Positions 33,912 through 46,380 of a stretch of 64,000 nt of DNA are shown piece by piece (positions within the stretch are counted from its first letter, which is position 1; each line of letters opens with the position of its first letter). A program made the position numbers and the translations under genes. Origin of the DNA: Marsupella aquatica. Its lineage: Eukaryota > Marchantiophyta. Below the pieces are notes generated by a model that saw only the letters and a program-made list of their open reading frames with translations, was not told the DNA's origin and did not search any database. Where the stretch lies: positions 9,424,001 through 9,488,000 of the forward strand of contig OZ316894.1 of the NCBI GenBank assembly GCA_973895155.1. Direction: 5' to 3'.

Positions 33912-36614
33912 ATGGGAACGGAGTCACCCCCTCCACTTCTGTTCACTAATGTGGTCCTCACCACCGTCGAGCCGCTCGACAAGACGTCTCATGTGGAGAA
34001 AATCGATGCAACGGATGCAGATGATTTCCTCAGGGACTCGTATTTACCCTCAGCTTTTGCCTACAGACTGGCGGACAACTCCGACGCTTTGTACATGGAG
34101 ACGGTCAATCGGATTCGACAAGGTGTGCGGAAGGTGCTGGTTCCGTTCTTCCCATGGGCCGGCCGATGGATTGCAATCCCTGGAGGTACGGGCCGCCAGC
34201 TGCTGTGCAACGATAAAGGCATTCCGTTTAGAGAAGCGTATGTGGACAAGGATCTGGACTTAGTTGTGGGCTTCTCTGCGGAATTCCGACCTGTCCCGGA
34301 GCTGCAAGGCTACAGCGTTCTTGGCATGCAGGAGGTGAATTTCAAACAACAGATGCTGCCAGATGGCCTTCCTTGTGCATTCGTCCAAGTAAGTTCACGG
34401 GCAACTTCCTTCATACTTAGCTACCATACGGTTGCTGATTTTGCACTTTTGGCCTAAATTTCGGTCTGAAATGGAAATGGAGAGCGATCTTTTCTAACGC
34501 ATCTGGAATTGAAACGCACATTTACGGACTGCTCCTTGATCGAACATTATAAATCTCGGACTGGCTGGAGCTATGAATGTAATAGCTCTTAGAACGGATG
34601 AGTGTTTTGTTTTTGAAAGAGCTCCTTGAACTCCACGACATGCATTGATATTACAAATTATAGTACACAAAATCCACATTTAACTGCTGTATCTATCCGA
34701 TACAGAATATAACACAGCAGTAGGTTCGTACTAGCTAGTTAGTCTTCCAGCGCACGACATCCATACGCTCCAGCGCATGATGCTCCCCTTCGTTCGATAT
34801 GCAATTGATTGTATGGTCACAAGGTTTCAAATCGCGAAACCAAAAATGGGAGGCACGAAGGAAGCTGGCACGTGGGTTAAGGTTCAAATTAGGACATTGT
34901 CACTTTTACACTCATCACTGTTTGTGGGCAGTAAAATGAGTGCAAATTCTCGCTTGGTACTGATAATGCACCCAGAAACCTTCCATGTGGTTATATCTCG
35001 TGAGTTCTTTCCTGTTGTTCCATGTGGTGTTGAGTGTGAGATAGACAGGCTCTATGGAAATTGGCACATGCACTCCCTACCAACCAGCCCATACGTTTTG
35101 TGACAAAGTCTCCTTTTATTAAGTTTTGCATAACCCTTTGACAGTGAGTCACTAAAGTCTTTATCTTATAAAGAACTCATGATATGACACTGGGAAGAAT
35201 GAACAGTGTATTGTCCTCCATAGAGAGTAGATACCTCTCAGATCTAGCTTAATGAAGATGGAAATTAGTTTTTACTTATCTAAAATATTTTGCCTTTCAA
35301 ACAGGTCACACGCTTCAAATGTGGGGGCCTGGTCCTTGGTGTCACCTTCAATCACATTGCTCGCGGATGGTAGGAGTTTTATGCATTTCATGACAGCCTG
35401 GTCAGATTTCACTCGAACTGACAAAACGGACATGATTTTGGACCACAATCGAGGCGCGATACAGAGATCAACCCGTGGATCCCGCCCATCTTTCACTTCG
35501 ACTGATGTACCAATAAAAGCATGGAGGACGAAATGTTACGAGGTAATAACCCGGGTAAACAGCGTTGCTGTTTTCATGTATCCAAGTTTTGGGTGAGCGT
35601 TATGGTACTTGGGTGCAATTCATTCACGGGCCTTAACATAAAGTTGAAAACTGTTGTACGATCCTTTTCTGGTGTATAATTACCAGTTTATATATACTAG
35701 CGCAGCACCAAAGATTTGTCCTGTACTTGTCTGTCTCTTAGGTCAACGCATCAGTCATCGAATCTCTCAAACAGGAAGTTAAAAGGGGTGCGGATGGAGC
35801 ATACGTGAGCACAATGGATTGCATCTACGCTCACATGTGGAAAACTGTGTCAAGTCTGCCTTGCTCGATCATCAGTGGAAAAGAAATTGGAATGCTGAAT
35901 GCTGTTGATGGGAGAACCAAGTTCTATGATCCTCCAGTGCCAAATTTGTTAGGAAATATCTTTACAGAGATGAGGGCGCCGAAGATTCCAACTACCGAAC
36001 TTTTGCATATGCCTTTGTCTATCATTGCGAGCAAGATCCGTGACAAGATCAATACAACGAGTCGCGAAGCATGGCTTTCTCCCGAAAGGTATATGTCTGG
36101 AGTAATAATAATATATATATTGTACAATGATTGGCAGCATCGAGTGTATCTTCTTGCTCCTTTGCATCTGCGGAGACCCTGGCGTCCCATGGCTGATTTG
36201 GGTTTCAGTATTCATTTGATGTCATTCCACGTTGTTATCTGATTCAATTTATATATTGTCCATCTACCAAATATAGACATTAATATCAATTCTGTCTGTG
36301 ATGTTTCATGCAGGCTAGGAGAAGTAATGGATGCCGTTGTGAATGATAATATATTGCCATGGGCACAGACTAGCTGGAGTTCCTTTCCAGTGTATAAAAT
36401 CGATTTTGGGTTTGGCAACCCATTTTTTGTACCAGGGCTGAACAGCGTATTTTCTGCGGAAAGGTTGGGTATGAACTATGTCGGCCCTCCTACTCCCGGT
36501 GTTTTTTCTTCCGCTGCATTTATGCAGATTGCATCTACTCCACAGGTTCTGGAGGCTCTTGAACATCATCCAGATTTTTTGCCCTTTTTCCTTCCTCAAA
36601 AAAGTGTTAAATAG
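33912..36614 (+). pseudogene. BAHD acyltransferase, copy B (frameshift in HXXXD)
   Basis: The exon plan is identical to copy A: 33912-34388, 35305-35542, 35742-36088, 36314-36614, all with GT-AG borders. Exons 1, 3 and 4 are open and the right length. Exon 2 is 238 bases where 237 would keep frame: an additional T at about 35,357-35,358 falls in the catalytic HXXXD codons, changes the frame and reaches a TAG within a few codons. The remainder of exon 2 is open in the shifted frame (ADGRSFMHFMTAWSDFTRTD). DFGFG is present in exon 4. The change is either a real and recent inactivation or a one-base sequence error in this copy. Intron 1 is longer than in copy A and shared with copy C, so B and C are the closer pair. 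Confidence 0.85.
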
Positions 36615-37300
36615 AGTTCTTCCAATAGGTTTATATCAAGTCTATTGGCATAAGAGAGTTCCAAAATTATCTCTAGAATGAACCATGCCAACAGCCCCTA
36701 TAATTTGAGAGATCATCGCGGTTGCGCCTTTTTTGGAGAATAAATTGTATCAGTGGGGGAGTCACTTAGCCCAGATGTCCAAGTTGTGTCGATTCAGAAT
36801 AAACAAAAGACTGCCTATTTTTCTCGTGCCCGTGTGAAGCGTCCGTGGAGATCGCTGAAGTATCTCACCTGGAGGACCATTGAGGACATGTCCTCGACCT
36901 TGCAATAACCTCTTATATATTGATCATGACCAAAGCTACTATATCATTGGTATCAACAGGTTGTGCCAGTATTCGTGAGAAACCGGGTTACAACACACAG
37001 ATTATCAATGTCTGAAGAATGTAATAACTTAGAAGTTACCTCGAGATTTGGGTATCGCAGCAGTGGTAAACGTCATCGTTCTCTCGGTGAGCGAGTTGAC
37101 AGAAGCTTTGCGGGATCTCCCCACCTACAAGGTAGTGTTTGAATGGAGAATTTCAGCAAGTTGACCTAGCTAGGCGACACGACCAGACGTAGCCCGGATG
37201 CTATCAGCTTACTTCGCTTTAAAAATTCACTCGAATGCCGTCTCGTGAGATCGGAAATGACTGTATATGATAAAAGTTGCAGAGAGATGTTGGTGCTCGA
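36615..37300. repeat. Duplicated 3' flank of the BAHD unit (copy B)
   Basis: Collinear with 27,481-28,100 after copy A as far as about 37,170, then with 29,280-29,420 at 37,185-37,290. The sequence lying between these blocks in copy A is missing here, so copy B has a deletion or A has insertions. Confidence 0.8.
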
Positions 37301-37446
37301 ATGGTACAGCCACTAAAAATGTACTGCATCGCCCGACGCTGAAGCCCCAGAGTGCCTTCAAAGGCATCACCCGACCGAACGATACCAAATCACACAGAGA
37401 CACCCAATGTGATACTTAGCTTGTGTGCGGAAACAAGGAAAAGTGA

Positions 37447-37575
37447 AGGAATTAAGGACAATGAACCTGCAGCAGTCAACACCGCAACAACGGTAAAGAA
37501 TACGACGGTCGATAACACACAGGCAGCGATTGACCCCGATGTAGATACGCGTGAGAGCTTTGCAGAATCTGCCCA
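37447..37575 (-). pseudogene. Fragment of the small membrane-protein gene
   Basis: The minus-strand translation SIAACVLSTVVFFTVVAVLT matches the last hydrophobic segment of the gene at 30,752-31,274 (IAACLISTVIFFTVVAVLT). Only part of exon 2 remains. Confidence 0.75.
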
Positions 37576-37619
37576 CCTACAGCGGTAGTGTCTGAATCGA
37601 ATGCAGAATTTACACAAGT

Positions 37620-37990
37620 TGAATGGGCAACAAGTACTCCTTGCTGGAACCGTCCAGCGCCCTACATTCTTCATGGATGCCTCTCACTGGCTGCGAAAGC
37701 ATTCAGGCTTTCTTGTAGTTTCGACTATGCTAGCTAGGGATCATAGCTATGCGTGAGTTTATGCTCTCGTTTTCTCAGTACGTTTGCTGTATTTTTACTA
37801 GTGCTGTGCAATTGCTCTTTCCTTTCCACCTTTGTCTCCGCTCAATACTCGAATCTCGTTTTGAGATTGATTCACTCTTCGAGTGATCAAGTTATTAAAG
37901 CCATTGTTAATGGACAAGGATGGGTCTTCGAGGTTATTCCCCGACGGATGAAAGACTCTGCAATCTCAACTTTGGAAAGGAGGGCGCCAA
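37620..37990. repeat. Duplicated block, paralogue of 28,080-28,460
   Basis: It retains an open frame from about 37,753 (GTG, no ATG) with a hydrophobic start (FLSTFAVFLLVLCNCSFLST) ending in SAQ, which looks like a secretory signal. The corresponding frame in the other copy is broken. It may be the remains of a small secreted-protein gene; I do not call it as one. Confidence 0.5.
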
Positions 37991-38034
37991 GGATTTTTGA
38001 AAGTTGGCACTGATGCGAGCACTGATGTCATGAG

Positions 38035-38160
38035 ACTTGCTGGGTTTTCCCCTTTGTTTCTCCCAGTTTATTGGGTTTTTGTGCCTTCGGATCGTGTCTC
38101 GCGCAATGTACATAATGCATGCTAAGCGCTAATTTGTTCTTTGGCAGTGATCAATACGTA
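38035..38160 (+). mobile_element. LINE 3' UTR fragment, copy 3
   Basis: The sequence tttattgggtttttgtgcctt, then atcgtgtctc and tttggcagtgatca, matches only the 3' untranslated tail of the copies at 23,265-23,890 and 29,690-30,690. It is strongly 5'-truncated. Confidence 0.6.
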
Positions 38161-39150
38161 CCCAAAGCTTCTAGTCAGATATATAGTAATACTTTTCTCG
38201 TTCTACATAATAGCTAAAAGAGCAGTGTTATCTTGATTTCCATACAACAAACTTTCTTTTGTTTGGTATGGGTCCTTTACCCAAAAATAATTTCAAATAT
38301 TGTTCAAATCAGGCGGAAAGCTGAAGGAGAAGGATACAAGAGGAGGCTCAAAATCAGGCTCACAGTTAGGGCATACGGCTGCCGCCACAGTGCTGCTTGT
38401 AGCTCAGAATTGGAACTTCGCTGATCCGGGTATGGAGGCTTCAACATGATTACAAGGATATCATGGATTTTTTGATTGAGCTGGATGGGAGGTGGAAGCT
38501 GTCTGGCGGTGCAATGCAAAGGCATAGAACATGTTGCTATACTTGCACTATAATAATGTATAACTGGCAGTATGGGGTTTGTTCTCCATAGTAAATTGAT
38601 AACATTTGCAAAAATGTGCATGCAGACATTATTTACCTTAATCACTTCAATCGGTATACTGTGTGCATGCATGTCTTTTATAAGTGATCACACTTATCAA
38701 TACCACAAAATTGAAAATTATATTGTATCAAATTGATCTTTTAATAATAGCAAGGGCAGGTAATTTTATGTTCTTGCAAAAAATAGCATTGAAGAGATAT
38801 TAGAGAGGGGTCGAGCTGCTCACACCTACGTACTATACCCCTTCATTTTACAAAGGCTGGGGGCCCAGGGTTCACATGTAGGTTCCATTAGTTTGCAAAT
38901 AACCAGGGCCCAGGGTCCAAGTCACAGGCATTGATGCATGCATTGACAACAACAGTCAGCACATGGGTATTGTTGCACTGATGGCAACAACAATGACCAC
39001 AATGACAATTGTGCAACGCACATGTTTGAGGCTAGTGACATATATCACACTGCCAAAAACAAAATGTACCCGATTACTGGGAGACACGACCCCAAAGGCA
39101 GGAGACTCTCAGTCAATTAAACTCACAATTAAAGGGAGAAAACAACGGAA
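38161..39150. other. Spacer, nothing recognised
   Basis: AT-rich sequence without splice-supported frames. I see no gene. Confidence 0.4.
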
Positions 39151-39154
39151 AAAT

Positions 39155-39597
39155 ATCCAAGGAATTCAAAAGAGCCAAAAGGCCCCCACAACAGTCCCCC
39201 ACAAAGAAAACTCATTGATACCAAAAAACCCTATTGAGAGGCAAACTCAAAAGCCTAAGTCTACAGCTCTAGGGTACACCACAAAGGAGGGTTGCAAAGA
39301 TCAATGGGAGCAGGACGACAAATAACACTAGAATCCTTGGTAGAGCTGATGTGGAGAACAACCCAATCAAGGGAAAAGGGAGGGGGAAAAGCCTACTATT
39401 TCTACTCCATATAGCTATTCTCATATTATCTTGTGCCTGAAAATTCATAGCCAAATAACCTTTAACGAGACAGACCTTACATAGAAGATCCTGTCAGTGT
39501 TTTGCAAAGCTTTTATGCTGCTGCTGGTCAGTTTGCTCTTAAACCACCACTTTATAGCCATAAAGAAAACCTCCTGGAAATGTGAAGCAAAATGGCA
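39155..39597. repeat. Dispersed repeat, copy 1
   Basis: About 440 bases match 49,562-50,090 closely: atccaaggaattcaaaagag at the start, ctctagggtacaccacaaag and agggttgcaaagatcaatgg in the middle, gaaaatgtgaagcaaaat-type sequence at the end. It carries the ttaaaccaccact...agccat terminus also seen in the MITE near 13,000. No coding capacity; probably a non-autonomous element. Confidence 0.85.
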
Positions 39598-39939
39598 CCA
39601 AAAGAAGAATGAGCAAAATGGAAAAATGGGAAAGTCTTGAATGTACACTTCCCCATTTGAAAGGCAGTGTAAATTCAAAATCCTGGGTTTACATCCTTGT
39701 AAACCAGCAGCCGGTCAATTTGCTCTTACATTCCAAACCCAGGTTGACAGCCTACCTACCACAGCCTACTAACCCCACCCAGACCTGGGTCATCTTGTAA
39801 GCTCCATGACGACCACTACTCAGGTCCCACCCAGAACTCCACGCTCCACCTAAACAAACCCGAGCTGGTGCCCAGCCCGCCCCCCTCCCACCCCGTGTTG
39901 GTTGGTGCCCCGCCCCTTCACTCACTCCAGCCCTCTGAG

Positions 39940-40398
39940 AAATGCGGCCCTTAAAATAGCGCCGTGTTGCATTTACTAGAAGGTCCTTAAAACAAAATAG
40001 GCACTTAAGTTAACGGACGGGCACTCTATGAGTGGACCAGAATAAGAACAGGTAAACACCGGGGCTAATCCCTTAATTAATGGGATAAAAAGTCTCCCAT
40101 ATATACGGTCTCCCCCCGCATACACTTGTCGACCATGTCTACGATCGCCTTTATATCCCATTAATTAAGTGGTAGCCGTGGTCCCAACTGTATACGTTCC
40201 CGATCTCACTCTCTGGCGGTGTCGGGACCCCACCACAAGAACTGAACCCTTCTTTTCCGACCTCGATCAGCACACTATTTGAACTGCTCTATGATACTGC
40301 GGTCTGACAGTTCTCATCACTGAAAGTTTCTCCAGCCAGCTGCTGTATACTTATTAGTGTCAATTTGCATCACAGTGAGGACGACAAGGAAGCTGATC
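39940..40398 (+). promoter_or_regulatory. 5' flank of BAHD copy C, with duplicated blocks
   Basis: Bases 39,938-40,035 repeat the block at 32,465-32,560. From about 40,200 to the ATG the sequence matches the copy B flank (gatctcactctctgg, ctgcggtctgacagttctca, gaaagtttctcc). The interval between these blocks is about 1.1 kb shorter than in copy B. Confidence 0.55.
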
Positions 40399-43100
40399 AT
40401 GGGAACGGAGTCGCCCCTTCCACTTCTACTCACTAATGTGGTCCTCACCACCGTCGAGCCGCTCGAGAAAACGCCTCATGTGGAGAAAATCGACGCAACG
40501 GATGTAGATAATTCTTTGAGAGATGCGTTCATGCCCGGACTTTATGCCTACAGACTGGCGGACAACTCCGACGCTTTGTATATGGAGACGGTCAATCGGA
40601 TTCGACAAGGTCTGCGGAAGGTGCTAGTTCCGTTCTTCCCATGGGCCGGCCGATGGATTGCAATCCCTCCGGGAATCCCTGGAGGTACAGGCCGCCAGCT
40701 GCTGTGCAACGATAAGGGCATTCCGTTTATAGAAGCGTATGTGGACAAGGATGTGGACTCAGTTGTGGGCTTCTCTGCGGAATTCCGACCTGTCCCGGAG
40801 CTGCAAGGCTACAGCGTTCTTGGCATGCAGGAGGTGAATTTCAGACAACAGATGCTGCCAGATGGCCTCCCTTGTGCATTCGTCCAAGTAAGTTCACGGG
40901 CAACTTCCTTCATAGCCACCATACCGTCGCTGAATTTGCACTTTTAGCCTAAATTTTGGTCTGAAACAGAAGTGGAGAGCGATCTTTTTTAACGCGTCTG
41001 GAATCGAAACGCACGTTTACGGAATGCTCCCTGAACATCGGAATTCTCTCACTGGCTGGAGCTATGAATGTAAAAGCTATGAATGTAAAAGCTATGAATG
41101 TTTTTGTTTTTTTAGAGCGCTCTTGAATTACACGACATGCATTGATATTACAAATTATAGTAAACAAAATCCGTATGTAATTGCTATATTTATCCGACAC
41201 AGAATATAGCAACAGCAGTAGATTCGGACTTGTTAGTCTTCCAGCGCATGAGGCACCCCTTCCTTTGATATGCAAGTAATTGTTTGGTCACACATTTTTA
41301 AAGCACAAAAGGAACAATGGCAGGGACGAAGGAAACTGGCACTTTGGGCGAAGGTTCAAATTAGACATTGTCACTTTTACACTTATCACTGTCTGTGGGC
41401 AGTAGAAGGAGTGCCAATTCTCGTTTTCTACTCATAATGCACCCAGATTGAAACCTTCCATGTTATATCTCGTGAGTTCTGTCCTGTTGTTCAGTTGTGT
41501 GCCCTTCAGAATGTGGTCCGCGTGTGCGATAGACAGGCTCTATGGGAATTGGCACACTCCCTACCAACCCATACGTTGTGTGACAAAGCCTCCTTTTATT
41601 AAGTTTTGCATTACCCTTTTGACAGTCACTATAGTTTTCATCTTAAAGAGAACTCATGATTTGACCTGGGAAGAATGAATAATGTATTGGTCTCCCTCGA
41701 GAGTAGATACCTCTTAGATCTAACTTAATGAAGATGGACTTGATTTTACTTATTTAAAGGTTTGGCTTTCAAACAGGTCACACGTTTCAAATGTGGGGGC
41801 CTGGTCCTTGGAGTTACCTGCAATCACATGATCTCGGATGGCCGGAGTTTTATGCATTTCATGACAGCTTGGTCTGACTTCTCTCGAGTTGACAAAACCG
41901 ACATGATTCTGGACCACAATCGAGCAGCGACACAGATGTCAAGCCCTGGATCCCGGCCGACTACCACTTCGACTGATGAACAAAAAAAGCATGGAACACA
42001 AAATGTTACGAGGTAAAGCCCTTGTAAACAGGCTAGAGTTGCTGTCTTCATCTATCCAAGTTTTGTGAGCGTTATGGTAGGTATGAAAGATATGCCTTGT
42101 TTCGTACTTAGGTGCAATTCATTCTTGTGCCTCACTCAACATAATGTTGCAAGCTGTTGTAGTATCCTTTCCTTCTTCATAATTAATTACATACTAGTAT
42201 AGCACTAACGATTTGTCCTCTACTTTTCTGTCTCTTAAGTCAACGCAGCAGTCATCAAATCTCTCAAACAGGAAGTTAAAAGGAATGCAGAAGGAGCATA
42301 CGTGAGCACAATGGATTGCATATCCGCTCACATGTGGAAAACTCTATCAAGTCTGCCTTTCTCGATCAGTAGTGGAAAAGAAATTGGAATGCTGAGTACT
42401 GTTGATGGCGGAACCAAGTTCTTTGATCCTCCACGGCCAAATTTGTTAGGAAATATGATTGCAGTTATGAGGGCGCCGAAGATTTCAAGTGCCGAACTTT
42501 TGAATATGCCCTTATCTATCATTGCGAGCAAAATCCGTGACAAGATCAATACAACGAGTCGCGAAGAATGGCTTTCTCCCGAAAGGTATATGTCTGGAGT
42601 AATAAATAATTTTTTATTGGCACTGAGTGTGTCTTCTTGCACTTTTGCATCTGCAGAGAGCCTGGCTGGCGTCCCATGCCTGATTTGGATTTTAGTAATG
42701 ATGTCATTCCATGTTGTTATCTGATTTTATTAAATGTTCACAGCGGATGGATTGTCCATCTACCAAATATTGACATTGATACCAATTATGTCTGTGATGT
42801 TGCAGGATAGGAGAAACAACGGAGGCCATCGTGAATGATAATACATTGTCATGGTCACAGACTTGCTGCAGTTCCTTCCCATATTATAATCGATTTTGGG
42901 TTTGGCAGCCCAGTTTTTACAGGGCTGAACCAGGCATTTTCTTTGGACGGGTTTGGCCTGTCCTTCGTCGGCCCTCCTACTCCCGGTGTTTCTTTTTCCG
43001 CTGCATTTCTGCACATTTCATCTACTCCACAGGTTCTGGAAGCTCTTGAACATCATCCAGATTTTCTGCCCTTTTTCCTTCCTCGAAAAGTCATAAACAT
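40399..43100 (+). pseudogene. BAHD acyltransferase, copy C (multiply broken)
   Basis: The same four exon positions are recognisable: 40399-40887, 41777-42012, 42239-42585, and from 42806. Exon 1 is open and has an in-frame 12-base duplication (IPPGIPGG). HXXXD is intact as HMISD. Breaks are a one-base loss in an A-run near 41,983 in exon 2, a G-to-A change at the exon 3 acceptor (cttaa where copies A and B have cttag, 42,236-42,238), and a two-base loss near 42,881-42,892 just before DFGFG. No single frame reads the whole protein. It shares intron 1 sequence with copy B. Its 3' flank is interrupted by two insertions. Confidence 0.9.
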
Positions 43101-43191
43101 TCATGGAAAGGGTAACCACAGATCTGCCAATTAGTTTATATGAATTCTATTGGCATAACAGAGTTCCAAAACTATATGTCTAGAATGAACC

Positions 43192-44494
43192 GTATATGTT
43201 TCTAAAATACAGTGTACAATTAATAATACATAGAAAAGTAATGATGTAATGCTAGCTTGTCTCTCCAAGAGAATAGAGGCCCTCACATCATACATTTGAC
43301 ATCATAGTGCATACATTTTACATCATAGTGAAAGGTGTTAATGTGACACTTTTGCCCCTAATATGTTTGTGCCCCCTGGGCCCTCACTCTTACTATATTA
43401 AGTGAACCCCCCTGAGAACAAACACCCCCAGTGTACCCTTTCTTAATATTTCTGTTCACAAAAAAAATCCCATTGTTAATGTAAAAATATTAACTTTTCC
43501 TATTAAATTTTATCCTTTTGTAAATTATAATAGAGTTTTTCAAGGAATTGAAAACACCCTTGAATTTTTAGAATTACAAATATCATATTGAAATAGATAA
43601 AACTTTATCTTTCATAGGGGACTTGTATGTTATGCTCGATCTTCAAGGTACATATTTTATATATAGATAAACAAAATTAGTACGAGAGAAAATTATAGTT
43701 CTTCCTATAGTCTACACATAGCCATGCACTCTTGTCTTAGTGTTCGCAAAAGTGCCTCTAAACTTATAGTTTCATAAGTACTATATATGTATAATCCAAG
43801 AATAATACTCCAAAGTCTGAACCAACTATAACAAACATTGTTGAGCGCCTGAGACCCCTCCCTCAACACACAAACACATCTGGCCTCATACCTGGTTGTT
43901 TGATTCAAGGGAATTCAAAAGTAATCTTGTCCTTCCATGAGAGATTGATCCATGGATCCCCATCAATCCTAGTTTCCCAACCAAGTTGGGCCCAAAGATT
44001 CTGGCCCAACATTTACTCAACTCCCCAGTTAACTCCTAAACATGCGGGTAAACATGTCTACCCAAACCCATTTGTTCCACCATAAGGGGACCAACGAAAC
44101 CAAACTTGCCTTAAGACAATAAATAATTAAATGTTTGATTTACTATATGGACACGTGTGCAAATGAAGTGATGACATGTGTGCCAACCATATAGTGACGC
44201 GTGTACTTGGCATTTTGGGTACCCTTGCATAAGATTTATGTCACATGTATTGATAAGAGTCTTATTACTAATATTGTGGCGAATGTATATAGAGGGATGT
44301 TGCCTACTTTAAAAACTATTATAAAAATTAGTTTGCATTACATTAAAAATACCCTTGCGTTGTTCGCACGTCCTCCCTGTATTAGTAACACTAAGGGCCC
44401 AGGGTTTGTGCCAGTGGTGGGGACAAAGTCCAAAGTACACCTTAGTTAGTCAAAGGTGTTTGGACAAAGGTGTATTTTATCCCTATCCTAGTAG
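43192..44494. mobile_element. 1.3 kb insertion in the 3' flank of copy C
   Basis: The flank shared with copies A and B stops after tagaatgaacc at 43,191 and resumes with tgaaccatgccaac at 44,495, so the six bases tgaacc are duplicated at the borders. The insert has no coding capacity. It contains inverted segments round cctgggccct (near 43,375 and 44,395). The likely class is a non-autonomous DNA element. Terminal repeats were not resolved. Confidence 0.65.
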
Positions 44495-45160
44495 TGAACC
44501 ATGCCAACACCCGTATTATTTCATAGATCATCCTGGTTGCTCCTGTTTTGGAGACTGGATTATACCTGTGGGGGATTTGCAGAATGTAGATTTTTTTGAA
44601 GCTGCTATATGGTGAAAATCTTATACCCTATTTTGTCTTATTAAAGCTACTTGTCTTTCACCTAAAATTTAGGGTAGTTTCTTCACTTTAAAGGTGTGCA
44701 TGTTTATTCCATTTATTTCTTTGAATCACTATTTTAATACATTTGAATACAATGCTATAGCTGCCATTTGATAAACTATTTAAATTAATTGGTAGTTTAC
44801 ATAGGGTACAATTGACATTATTGTCAATAAGTTAAAATAGTTGTGTCGTAGAACAAACAATCATGCTATAATACCAGCGAGGGATGTGCAAAATGGATTG
44901 ATCAGTGGGGTAGTCACTTTGCCCATATGTCCAAGTTGTGACAATTCAGAATAAACAAAAGACTGCCTGTTTTTCTCGTGCCCGTGTGAAGCATCCATTG
45001 GAATTGCTAAAGTATCTCACCTGGAGTACCATTGAGGACATGTCCTTTGGGAATAACCTCTCATGAATCATGACCAAAGCTACTATATATATCATTGTTG
45101 TCAACAGGTTGTCCCAGATTTGTGAGAAACCGTGTTAAAACATTCACGGCGATTCCCAAT
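44495..45160. repeat. Remainder of the duplicated 3' flank (copy C), with a second insertion
   Basis: Matches the flanks of copies A and B at 44,495-44,575 and 44,890-45,150 (gcccatatgtccaagttgtg, actgcctgtttttctcgtgc). The AT-rich stretch between about 44,575 and 44,890 is absent from the other flanks and is a second, smaller insertion. Confidence 0.75.
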
Positions 45161-46380
45161 ATCGATGCACATTAATGCGCCATTAGAGGACCGCCTTACA
45201 CTTACGCTTGGTTTACAGGCGTTGCATGTGGTTTAGGATGTCGGGCAGCGTTCCGTGATAGAACGGGCAGGGACTGTGTCCTTACCCTAAACAGCCCCTC
45301 GGTGCCTATCCCTATCACAGCAGGGACACCAGTCCCTCCCGACCCAATCCCGCCACGCCGGCCCTGGCATCCGTAAGTGTAAATGGGTCACAGGTAGTAT
45401 AACCTGCCATCGCAATTGTAAAGGCCCGAGTGGATGTCGTGTAAATGTAGGGCTATGTATACTTGTCTATACATTCAATTCATGGGTACTGTTTCAAATC
45501 GAGTTGTGTACACTTTTGAGCAGGATGTTAGTGTCACACAATTCTGCACAATTTCCCGAATACTTTCCTGCACATTCCAACATTCTCATTCTCTGTCATG
45601 ACAGTGTGTGAATCGTGCATTTTTTTGCAATGCTTCATGCAATTCATGCATGGGTTCATACATAGATCGTGTGTGTATTCCTCGAGTCCTCGGGGGTTTC
45701 ACTTTCACAAAAATGGCACATCATGTGCGACAAAGTATAGGGTTGTTTTATTGGTTTGGAGGGAAGACTTAAGAATTTTTGTAGAAGAACAATAGGGTCA
45801 TTTAAATCCAATTTTGAGATTTATAAGAACATTAGGGTCTTTCTAATCAAAATTTTGGAATCAAGAATATTCCAACTTTATAGGAGTTTAAAATGATATT
45901 TTTTCTTACATTTTAGGGGGTCCGAGACCTAAAAACGTCGCAGGAGATGGGGAGGTCTCCATGTAGTGAAACCCCCATTCAAGCTTGGGTCATGGTGAGT
46001 TGGATGTGGACTAAGTGAAAATACAAATATGTACAATGGGGGATGTTAATGGAAGCGACGGGGTTGAACATGGCGTGTGTATGAGTTCACGTTTCCAGGG
46101 TGGTCATTTTGAGGCAGTGGTGCCACTATGTATTGTGCCTCCAGGCAATGTCAGTTGCGTTCTTGCAACATAGGATTCCTGAGTTCAAGAAACAAAAATA
46201 CAATTCTGATGTACCCAGGCCAGTGGATCTGAAGATGCAGATGATATCTAGGTGACGATGGTGGAGGGTGTTGTAGCAGATGCCCTTGATGTGGTGTTGG
46301 ACCAGCTTCAGGGTATTCGTATTGAGGACACTAACACTAGCTGTCACTGTTCAGTGTGAGCTAACGAATTGGAAAACTCC
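45161..46380. other. Spacer, nothing recognised
   Basis: No gene seen. The border with the MULE remnant is not sharp. Confidence 0.4.
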
